DNA from: Branchiostoma lanceolatum
Taxonomy: Eukaryota > Chordata > Leptocardii > Amphioxiformes > Branchiostomatidae
Direction of reading: 5' to 3'
NCBI RefSeq assembly: GCF_035083965.1
Contig: NC_089724.1
Location: forward strand, 27,899,435 to 27,963,434
DNA: 64,000 nt
Below, one piece after another: positions 27,201 through 39,200 of the stretch. The first letter of the stretch is position 1, and each line of letters begins with the position of its first letter. The notes under the pieces are model-generated. The model saw only the letters and a list, made by a program, of their open reading frames with translations, did not search any database and had not been told where the DNA came from. The translations under genes and the position numbers were made by a program.

Positions 27201-30200
27201 TTTCATAAACCCTTTCGTACATTCGAGTACGCATGTGCAGAATCAAAGATGAAGGCCCCTGGCTTGTAAACAGTTCTGTCTCGACTATTGCCTCTATTTG
27301 CATAACGATGCCCAGGCGGGCTTTGTTTACCTCTCAGGGACCTCTACCTGCACATGCGTACTAGAATCTACGAAAGCGCTCATTGGATACTTCTGTTCTT
27401 TCCTAATCTCCAAGCAGATCTCCACGGTGCGCCGAAAATCGTATCGCCAGAGAAGCTCCAGCCCGCCCCCTACGGCTACGACTGTAGCTTCTCTGGCTAG
27501 CATATACGATTTTCGGCACACCGTAGAGATCTGCTTGGAGATTAGATATTTCCTACCAACCTGTTCCAGAGTCGAGCCCGGCAGCGGTCCACAGATGGAG
27601 TTACATTCGTGCCCGACGGCCCACCTGCACCACAGCAGGTCCCCGTCTCGGTCCAACTTCGGGATCATGATCTTATTCTCACAGCCGAGCTGAGCCCTAC
27701 GGTCGTGATGAACTCACATTGACATTGAATCGACTACTTTTTCTGACAAACATTTGTTCACACGAAGGCATCCCAACTAGCATCGTTGACACCCCCATTC
27801 TACTAGGACCTAAAATTTAACAGAGCGCTAAACGAATTTCAAGGATAAAAATTTTCTTACGCTTTGTGTGGTTTGCTGGCTTTTACTTTTACATTTTGCA
27901 TGATATTTCAATTTTGGAATCAAGGATTAGACAAAGACGATTTAGGTCGCAGCGAGAGCGCAATGCGATCGCAGTCTAGTAGAATGCGGGCCTGAATTGA
28001 AGTACAAAAGTCCCCCGGCCCCTCTCACTGAGATCCAACTAGTTGGCGACTAAAAGTGGCGACGACTTGGCAAGTTTCCGACAAGTTTCCCCAAGTACTC
28101 ACACTGACGCGCGACGCGTTTGCAAATAAAGCCCTGTTGAGCAGGATATCGGAAACCGCAGTGTTTCTACTGAATCAAAAAACAATGTAAAAGACTAAAA
28201 CGCATCAAAAAAGAATAACAGTGATAAAAGGATGTTCCTTTTATGATACTTGGCGCAACATGATTAACATATTATGAAATATAAGCATAACGTTAGACTA
28301 CTTTTACAATGACAGAAATAACCATGACAAACTGATACGATTGATATACCAGATTTCACTTAATTATGTGTTTCTACTATGTAAACTACTTGGCAACTGT
28401 GCGAAACTAGTTGGCAACTGTCAGTTGCAACTAGTTGCCAACTAGTTGCATCTCAGTGAGAGGGGGGCTAAAGCAAGTTATTGACGAATGGAAAAAAATC
28501 TGAATTGACAAAGTATGCTACGGTGATCGACTAGGACATGTTTTACTCTCCATAATCGAACCGTTTGAGATACGTATCTTTTATGAGTAGTTTTCTTGTA
28601 AAAAATCACATCAGCTTTATCCGTTGTAGGACTTTTTATCACTTCTTGTACAATATACGTATGAGGCAGAACAGACGGATGCCTCTTATAAATTTAGCTT
28701 GTGTCGACATAAGTGTTAAACTTTGAAACTCTAAGTATGTACACGAAGTTCATTAAGGCATCTGGTATGAGACATTTGATTCAGTGGATAAAGACATTCA
28801 TGGATAAAGTTATTTTTCTTTTAGAAGATTTCCACAGCTCTCAGGTACTCACCAGACCATGGGCGGCAGTGTGGAGGTCGGACTGTGGTTGGGACGGCCG
28901 GTGTCAGAACGTACGGCCAGGTGTATGGACGCCTCTAACGTCCACTCGCCACCTTTACCGGTGTTGAAGTCAATCCAGTTGCCTTCTGTCCACCTAAACG
29001 GTCACAAAGAGACACCTTACTTCAACTAGAACCACATCTTTTCTAACGTGCTTGCGCGGATTAAACTGTAAATCGCGATAGATAATTGTTCGTGGTCTTT
29101 GCGGCAATCTTTTCATGTGCACCGCAACCAAAACATTTTCTGTCATTTGTATACTTAGTCATCGACAAGTACCTGCTCTAACATATGTTTGAAGATAATG
29201 GAAACTCCGCCACATACATACAATGTTATTTTTTCTTAAAATAATAATCCCATTGTCAATGCATCAAAACTAACAGCCTGGTCATATGTAGCTTGTACTT
29301 AGTGTACAATTTGTGGGTTACCACCCTAGATCGTTTACTGGTTGTGCTGTAGCCTCTACCAGGCTCCGCGGGTCGCTGGGGTCGGTCGCCTATTGATCTT
29401 CCCTGCATAGCGGACTACCCTTGGCATACTCTTCACTCTATTTGGCCGATTTCTACTATTTTCTCAGCGATTCGACTCCCTCCTTATCAGCATAATTTGA
29501 TTCCATGGTGTTCACATTCACACAACTTCCTAATGCCACAAGTATGAAATTGCCGTCATTTACTAGTATGGAATTATAGTAGTTTCTCATTAATTATGCT
29601 AATTAGGCCCACATTTGCATATTTCCTATCTATCAACATTCCTCTCTTCCTTAGTTACAAATGTCACATATTTGAATAGTCATATCATGGAACAGAGCAG
29701 ATTTTTAAAATTGCCTCATTAATCATGCGAGTTAGAATTTGATTTGCATAATTATCATTCAATCATACAAAGCATCACGTAAGCTATCTACATACCAAAA
29801 ATCATGACCATCCATCAATACCATCTCGAGTTATAGTTTTTCTCATTAATTATGTCAATGAGGTTCTCATTTGCAAAGCTGATATCTATGAATATTTCTC
29901 TCTTCCTCAGTTACATATGTCACATGTTTGAGAGTCCTATCATGGAAATTGATGGATGTATAAACTTTCCTCATTAATCATGCAAATTAGATACTGATTT
30001 GCATAATAAGTATCTAATCATGTACATCAGCACTCAAGGTATGTACTTACAAAAATTTATGACCATCCACCAAGCCCTTCTTGAGTAATTCCCTTTCAAA
30101 GTCTGAAGCAAAACCTGCCCCTGCTATAGCCAACCCATAGGTCTGCTTGGAGACTACCTTACCAATGCCTACAGCTGGCTGACAGCCAATTTGTGTAACT

Positions 30201-33200
30201 GACGTTTCCTGCCTCCAACATGACCCCTCAGGACCCTTACCCCTATCCATGACGCCTTGGAATAACACAGCCAACACGTACACATACACGGCACGAAATC
30301 CGGTATTTAAGCATGCTTAAACGCAGCGTAAACGTGACGTTTATTCACTATTTCCGCAACTTAACGACCCCTATACGTCTGCTTAAAGATTGCATTTAAG
30401 GTGTCCTTTCCGGAAGTGCGTTAATGTACGTATTGGCACTCATTCACGTGTATTTACGTAACTATTCGACGCGTAAAGGCGTCGTTATGGACAATCTTTC
30501 CGTACCTTTACGGAAGATCCAACACGAAAAGTATGCGTTTCTTGAGACCTTTCCGTAACCTTTCGTCCATGTTTATAATCCGTTTTCGTCACGATTTTCT
30601 CTACGTTTATGTGCCGTTCACGCAGCCTGAAAGGCAACTTAAAATCATACCTTTCCTCGGTATTTCCGTGACCTTTTAACGACCTTAACGTGCTACAAAC
30701 GTGGTATCTGCAAGGCGTTAAGGCGTCGTTATGGACAATCTTTCCGTACCTTTACGGAAGATCCAACACGGAAAGTGTAAGTTTCTTGAGACCTTTCCGT
30801 AACCTTTCGTCCATGTTTATAATCCGTTTTCGTCACGATTTTCTCTACGTTTATGTGCCGTTCACGCAGCCTGAAAGGCAACTTAAAATCATACCTTTCC
30901 TCGGTATTTCCGTGACCTTTTAACGACCTTAACGTGCTACAAACGTGGTATCTGCAAGGCGTTTAGGCGTCGTTATGGACAATCTTTCCGTACCTTTACG
31001 GAAGATCCAACACGGAAAGTGTAAGTTTCTTGAGACCTTTCCGTAATCTTTCGTCCATCTTTATAATCTATTTCCGTTACGATTTCCTTACGTTTATGTG
31101 CCGTTCACGCAGCCTGAAAGACTACCTAAAGCTATACCTTTCCTAGTGTTTTCCGTTGCCTTTTAATGAGCTTAACGTGCTAAAAACACGAGCTAAACGT
31201 GCTAAAAACACGAGCTTAACGTGCTAAAACGTAGTCTCTACAATAAGTTTCCTTTTCATTATACAGTATCTAGTTTGATCCTTTACTTAACTTGCTACGG
31301 ATGGCTTAACCATTCCGAACCCTTACATATACAGGTAAATATGGCTATGAAAGGCAACAGGGCCGGTAAAAGTTTAGAACAATTTATTTGAAAGATGATA
31401 ACACTGCACAAAAACATGTTACGCCATTATAGCGAGACCCCTCCCCACCTTAACGAATATACACATACAAAATGGAATAAATGATTTCTTACATGGACAG
31501 CTAGTTTCATTTAAAAAAATGTCACCTTATCATTAATAAACTATTCAGGCTATTCCTTACTCCAACTACTAACTATTACAATGTGCTTCAAAGTTTTAAC
31601 CCTAGCTAACTATTACATCGACACCAAAACGTAACCTCTAACACTAACTAACCCTACGTCTAACTTTTCTTCCCTCCCGTGTCTAATTAGCCTTTACCAG
31701 GCCCCGTGGATCGCTAGGAAAATAGTAGAAATTGGCCAAATAGAGTGAATTGTAACAGTACAATCATTCTGGGTTGAATAACACTTACTAGGTACTTGCG
31801 GTTACGTCATCGGTCGTCATATTCTAACTTGTACTTGACGCGGTCAACGAGGGATCAATCTCACATTGTCGGTAGATTCTCCCTTCACCATTTTGCGACA
31901 TTTCCAAGTCCACGATTCCGGTCCCAGTGTTGGGCGAGACGACAGGGATAGTTCCTATCAAGACAGGTAGACAGGTTCCGATTTCACTCACGCTAATCTC
32001 CAAGCAGATCTATAGGTTGCATCAAGACCGTATCAAACTGGCAGAGAAAGTACTTGGATTGCTATACATACAAGCTCCTTCTTCCAGTTGGATACGGTCT
32101 TTGCAATCCATTGGGCCTGGTTGGAGGCTAACTCACGCCGTTGTTTAACCGTTGTCTCCACTGGTACCGGGTGGATTTGGAGATACAACGAAGTCCCGAA
32201 TCGCGTGCCCGCGTTCAGCATCTCCACCCTCCTTGGTTTCACCCAGGAAGTATAATCCTATGAAACCTCCTTGGTTTCACCAAGTTGTACAGGCTGGTGT
32301 CCTTGTCCCAGCTTTACGTTTTTCCGTCGGGGTTCCGGGTGGTAAGAACAACGTTGTGGCCATAACTTGTGGGTTGAAACGACTGAGTTCAAACTTCCTT
32401 CATGAGCTGCCTTCGCTGTAAAAAAATAACTGTCTCTGGGATATACGGTTAATTTGAAAAAGCCACCCTTTTCTCTGATTGGGTAATGCCCTGTCACATG
32501 GCATTCCACTAGTAAATATGGAGATGTTGCATTACCATCTCAACGTACCGCCCCAGCTTGTTTACGACTTCACACTGTATAAATTTGCAGTTGAAAAGCA
32601 GACGTCCTTGCGTTTCGCTTTCGCCCCGAACACAACAACTAACCCGAGCGACAATAGAAAATACTGTTAGCGGCGATCTTTCTAGAAGTTACTTGTAGAT
32701 TATAAAAAGGAAAACTGCGTGAGAACACGCGTTATTTGATGATTTTTGATACAAAAAAAGGAACAAATACACAAAGCTGCCAAAACGTGCCGGCGGCGCG
32801 GTCTCGATCCGCGGACTGAGCCAATTTGTGCGGCGGCCAAAGACAGTATGCCCGCCGACCTATAGATTTTCAATCCGGGGGAGTTGTTACCTCAATGTTC
32901 CGCGTTGTTTTCTAAAACTGAGAGCACCGTCAACCCAGCCTTAAGGTAGCAGAAGGTTAACGGAAAGGTAAAAATAACGGCGAGGATAAACGCTCGCTTT
33001 CAGACAGCTTTTCTCTACCTAAACATAAGAGTGGGTTATGTAAACTGAGCCTATATGTAACGAAAAGGTAGAAATAACTGCGAGGGAAAACGCCCGCTTT
33101 CCGACAGCTTTTCTCTACCTAAACATAAAAGGGGGGAGGTCTCCCCCCTTCTAAGTAAACCGGGCGTAAAGGTAACGGAAGGATGTCGGAAAGGTAGAAA

Positions 33201-36200
33201 CAAGGAGGTTAAAATAGGATTTTAACCTCCTTGGTAGAAATAACTGCGAGGAAAAACGCCCGCTTTTTGACAGCTTTTCTCTACATAAACAGAAGAGGGG
33301 GAGGTCTCCCCCCTTCTATGTAAACCGACCCTAAAGGTAACGGAAGGATATTGGAAAGGTAGAAATAACTGCGAGGGAAAACGCCCGCTTTCCGGCAGCT
33401 TTTCTCTACCTAAACATAAGAGTGGGTTTTGTAAACAAAACCTATATGCAACGGAAGGATATCGGAAAGATAGAAATAACTGCGATGGAAAACGCCCGCT
33501 TTCCGGCAGCTTTTCTCTACCTAAACATAAAAGGGGGGAGGTCTCCCCCCTTCTATGTAAACCGAGCCTAAAGGTAACGAAAGGATATCGGAAAGGTAGA
33601 AATAACTGCGAGGGAAAACGCCCGCTTTCCGACAGCTGTTCTCTACCTAAAAATAAAAGGGGGGAGGTCTCCCCCCCTTCTATGCAAACATAACCTATAT
33701 GTAACAGAAGGATATCGGAAAGGTAGAAATAACTGCGATGGAAAACGCAGGCTTTTCGACAGCTTTTCTCTACCTAAACATAAAAGGGGGAGGTCTGCCC
33801 CCTTCTATGTAAACCGCGCCTAAAGGTAACGGAAGGATGTCGGAAAGGTAGAAATAACTGCGAGGGAAAACGCCCGCTTTCCGGCAGCTTTTCTCTACCT
33901 AAACATAAAAGGGGGAGGTCTGCCCCCTTCTACGTAAACCGAGCCTAAAGGTAACGAAAGGATATCGGAAAGGTAGAAATAACTGCGAGGGAAAACGCCC
34001 GCTTTCCGACAGCTGTTCTCTACCTAAAAATAAAAGGGGGGAGGTCTCCCCCCCTTCTATGCAAACATAACCTATATGTAACAGAAGGATATCGGAAAGG
34101 TAGAAATAACTGCGATGGAAAACGCAGGCTTTTCGACAGCTTTTCTCTACCTAAACATAAAAGGGGGAGGTCTGCCCCCTTCTATGCAAACCGAACCTAG
34201 ATGTAACGGAAGGATGTCGGAAAGGTAGAAATAACTGCGAGGGAAAACGCCCGCTTTCCGGCAGCTTTTCTCTACCTAAACATAAAAGGGGGGAGGTCTC
34301 CCCCCCTTCTATGCAAACATAACCTTTATGTAACAGAAGGATATCGGAAAGGTAGAAATAACTGCGATGGAAAACGCAGGCTTTTCGACAGCTTTTCTCT
34401 ACCTAAACATAAAAGGGGGAGGTCTGCCCCCTTCTATGCAAACCGAACCTATATGTAACGGAAGGATGTCGGAAAGGTAGAAATAACTGCGAGGGAAAAC
34501 GCCCGCTTTCCGGCAGCTTTTCTCTACCTAAACATAAAAGGGGGGAGGTCTCCCCCCTTCTATGTAAACCGAGCCTAAAGGTAACGGAAGGATGTCGGAA
34601 AGGTAGAAATAACTGCGAGGGAAAACGCCCGCTTTCCGACAGCTGTTCTCTACCTAAAAATAAAAGGGGGGAGGTCTCCCCCCCTTCTATGCAAACATAA
34701 CCTATATGTAACAGAAGGATATCGGAAAGGTAGAAATAACTGCGATGGAAAACGCAGGCTTTTCGACAGCTTTTCTCTACCTAAACATAAAAGGGGGAGG
34801 TCTGCCCCCTTCTATGCAAACCGAACCTAGATGTAACGGAAGGATGTCGGAAAGGTAGAAATAACTGCGAGGGAAAACGCCCGCTTTCCGGCAGCTTTTC
34901 TCTACCTAAACATAAAAGGGGGGAGGTCTCCCCCCCTTCTATGCAAACATAACCTTTATGTAACAGAAGGATATCGGAAAGGTAGAAATAACTGCGATGG
35001 AAAACGCAGGCTTTTCGACAGCTTTTCTCTACCTAAACATAAAAGGGGGAGGTCTGCCCCCTTCTATGCAAACCGAACCTATATGTAACGGAAGGATGTC
35101 GGAAAGGTAGAAATAACTGCGAGGGAAAACGCCCGCTTTCCGGCAGCTTTTCTCTACCTTAACATAAAAGGGGGGAGGTCTCCCCCCTTCTATGTAAACC
35201 GAGCCTAAAGGTAACGGAAGGATGTCGGAAAGGTAGAAATAACTGCGAGGGAAAACGCCCGCTTTCCGACAGCTTTTCTCTACCTAAACAGAAGAGGGGG
35301 AGGTCTCCCCCCTTCTATGTAAACCGAGCCTAAAGGTAACCGAAGGATACCGGAAAGGTAGAAATAACTGCGAGGGAAAACGACAGCTTTCCGACAGCTT
35401 TTCTCTACCTAAACATAAAAGGGGGGAGGTCTCCCCCCTTCTATGCAAACCGAACCTATATTTAACGGAAGGATATTGGAAAGATAGAAATAACTGCGAG
35501 GGAAAACGCCAGCTTTCCGGCAGCTTTTCTCTACCTAAACATAAAAGGGGGGAGGTCTCCCCCCTTCTATGTAAACCGAGCCTAAAGGTAACGGAAGGAT
35601 GTCGGAAAGGTAAAAATAACTGCGAGGGAAAACGCCCGCTTTCTGGCAGCTTTTCTCTACCTAAACATAAGAGTGGGTTATGTAAACAAAACCTATATGC
35701 AACGGAAGGATATCGGAAAGATAGAAATAACTGCGAGGGAAAACGCCCGCTTTCCGACAGCTTTTCTCTACCTAAACATAAAAGGGGGGAGGTCTCCCCC
35801 CTTCTAAGTAAACCGCGCCTAAAGGTAACGGAAGGATGTCGGAAAGGTAGAAACAAGGAGGTTAAAATAGGATTTTAACCTCCTTGGTAGAAATAACTGC
35901 GAGGAAAAACGCCCGCTTTTTGACAGCTTTTCTCTACATAAACAGAAGAGGGGGAGGTCTCCCCCCTTCTATGTAAACCGACCCTAAAGGTAACGGAAGG
36001 ATATTGGAAAGGTAGAAATAACTGCGAGGGAAAACGCCCGCTTTCCGGCAGCTTTTCTCTACCTAAACATAAGAGTGGGTTTTGTAAACAAAACCTATAT
36101 GCAACGGAAGGATATCGGAAAGATAGAAATAACTGCGATGGAAAACGCCCGCTTTCCGGCAGCTTTTCTCTACCTAAACATAAAAGGGGGGAGGTCTCCC

Positions 36201-39200
36201 CCCTTCTATGTAAACCGAGCCTAAAGGTAACGAAAGGATATCGGAAAGGTAGAAATAACTGCGAGGGAAAACGCTCGCTTTCCGACAGATGTTCTCTACC
36301 TAAAAATAAAAGGGGGGAGGTCTCCCCCCCTTCTATGCAAACATAACCTATATGTAACAGAAGGATATCGGAAAGGTAGAAATAACTGCGATGGAAAACG
36401 CAGGCTTTTCGACAGCTTTTCTCTACCTAAACATAAAAGGGGGAGGTCTGCCCCCTTCTATGTAAACCGAGCCTAAAGGTAACGAAAGGATATCGGAAAG
36501 GTAGAAATAACTGCGAGGGAAAACGCCCGCTTTCCGGCAGCTTTTCTCTACCTAAACATAAAAGGGGGAGGTCTGCCCCCTTCTATGTAAACCGAGCCTA
36601 AAGGTAACGAAAGGATATCGGAAAGGTAGAAATAACTGCGAGGGAAAACGCCCGCTTTCCGACAGCTGTTCTCTACCTAAAAATAAAAGGGGGGAGGTCT
36701 CCCCCCCTTCTATGCAAACATAACCTATATGTAACAGAAGGATATCGGAAAGGTAGAAATAACTGCGATGGAAAACGCAGGCTTTTCGACAGCTTTTCTC
36801 TACCTAAACATAAAAGGGGGAGGTCTGCCCCCTTCTATGCAAACCGAACCTATATGTAACGGAAGGATGTCGGAAAGGTAGAAATAACTGCGAGGGAAAA
36901 CGCCCGCTTTCCGGCAGCTTTTCTCTACCTAAACATAAAAGGGGGGAGGTCTCCCCCCCTTCTATGCAAACATAATCTATATGTAACAGAAGGATATCGG
37001 AAAGGTAGAAATAACTGCGATGGAAAACGCAGGCTTTTCGACAGCTTTTCTCTACCTAAACATAAAAGGGGGAGGTCTGCCCCCTTCTATGCAAACCGAA
37101 CCTATATGTAACGGAAGGATGTCGGAAAGGTAGAAATAACTGCGAGGGAAAACGCCCGCTTTCCGGCAGCTTTTCTCTACCTAAACATAAAAGGGGGGAG
37201 GTCTCCCCCCTTCTATGTAAACCGAGCCTAAAGGTAACGGAAGGATGTCGGAAAGGTAGAAATAACTGCGAGGGAAAACGCCCGCTTTCCGACAGCTTTT
37301 CTCTACCTAAACAGAAGAGGGGGAGGTCTCCCCCCTTCTATGTAAACCGAGCCTAAAGGTAACCGAAGGATACCGGAAAGGTAGAAATAACTGCGAGGGA
37401 AAACGCCCGCTTTCCGACAGCTTTTCTCTACCTAAACATAAAAGGGGGGAGGTCTCCCCCCTTCTATGCAAACCGAACCTATATGTAACGGAAGGATATT
37501 GGAAAGATAGAAATAACTGCGAGGGAAAACGCCCGCTTTCCGGCAGCTTTTCTCTACCTAAACATAAAAGGGGGGAGGTCTCCCCCCTTCTATGTAAACC
37601 GAGCCTAAAGGTAACGGAAGGATGTCGGAAAGGTAAAAATAACTGCGAGGGAAAACGCCCGCTTTCTGGCAGCTTTTCTCTACCTAAACATAAGAGTGGG
37701 TTATGTAAACAAAACCTATATGCAACGGAAGGATATCGGAAAGATAGAAATAACTGCGAGGGAAAACGCCCGCTTTCCGGCAGCTTTTCTCTACCTAAAC
37801 ATAAAAGGGGGGAGGTCTCCCCCTTCTATGTAAACCGAGCCTAAAGGTAACGGAAGGATGTCGGAAAGGTAAAAATAACTGCGAGGGAAAACGCCCGCTT
37901 TCCGGCAGCTTTTCTCTACCTAAACATAAAAGGGGGGAGGTCTCACCCCTTCTATGTAAACCGAGCCTAAAGGTAACGGAAGGATGTCGGAAAGGTAGAA
38001 ATAACTGCGAGGGAAAACGCCCGCTTTCTGGCAGCTTTTCTCTACCTAAACATAAGAGTGGGTTTTGTAAACAAAACCTATATGCAACGGAAGGATATCG
38101 AAAAGATAGATATAACTGCGAGGGAAAACGCCCGCTTGCCGGCAGCTTTTCTCTACCTAAACATAAAAGGGGGGAGATACCTTAGAATATAACTTCTGTT
38201 TTTTGTAAGCTGTAGCATAAACACGGGTAAAAGAAGATCAACTCGAAGATAGGTATGGACTGTATGTCTAATTTTGCTACAAAGTAGACGTACAATGTGC
38301 GTGCACATGCATGGTGCGTTGTTTAAAAAAGAAACTTATGAGAAATGACTTAAGCGGGATCGGTGTTTACTGCAAATGGGTGTATCTTAAAGATCGAAGA
38401 CCGTTTCGGGTATACCAGCTTTTCTCCAAGAATCTAAAAATTGAGGCACTATTAGTCCCCAGGAGAGAATATATCTGCTTGGAGAATATATTGGTTACTG
38501 ATGTACCATAATGTTTCATCTATACGATGTATATAAGGATGCTTAAAGTCCATGGAAAGATATAGCATGCATTTAATTCATGTTAACGAACGCGGAAAGG
38601 TTGCGGAAAGCTCAAATCTTACTTTCAGCGACATTAACGGCCCCGTAAACTCTGCTGAAATATTTCCCGACCTTTAATTCTTGTTTCCGTCAGTCGGAAA
38701 GTTTGCTTAAATATTCGATTTCGTGCTGTGATACTTCAGCATACAATATAACACATTTTTACACTTTTCTCGTTAATTATGCAAAACACTTCGCCCAAAA
38801 TCTAATCATCTTGAGATTTCCCACATACACACCGACACACCAACTACGACAACAAACCATCCAGGCGTTCTCGACTTATTCTGTTCACTAACAGACACAC
38901 AGACAAGCATCATCGAATAACCTTCTCGACGAAACCATTCGTCGACGAAGGTAATTATCAACACAATCTATCTGTGCATTCTCTACTTATCGCGATCACA
39001 CGTACACACAGACACACACAAACACACACACACAGACAGAGACACGCACACACACACACACATACATACACACACATATACACACACACACACGCACATA
39101 TAATCACATATACGTACGCTGCAGAAACATAACCTTCTTGGCGAAGGTAACAATCAACCAAATTGCAGTAATGATGTTGTAACTATAGTCTACAGATACA

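Larger units (their letters stand above)
30287..38730. mobile_element. Large terminal-inverted-repeat element carrying two satellite arrays
   Basis: The ends are inverted copies: CAC(G/A)GCACGAAATC then TATTTAAGCA at left, and the complement at right. Flanking ATA (30,284-30,286 and 38,731-38,733) would be a 3-bp target duplication. CAC...GTG ends with a 3-bp duplication fit the CACTA/EnSpm pattern, but no transposase is visible, so the class is a guess. Contents: 244-bp satellite, a 1.5-kb mixed segment with no recognised gene, and the 126-bp array. Confidence 0.6.

Noticed and set aside
30047..30289. 80-codon minus frame at the border of the large element
   Set aside because: No family recognised, no splice or start support, and it overlaps repeat sequence.
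28840..38730. CRISPR-like array at the minisatellite
   Set aside because: Units are contiguous 126-bp tandem copies without unique spacers, inside an animal gene intron.
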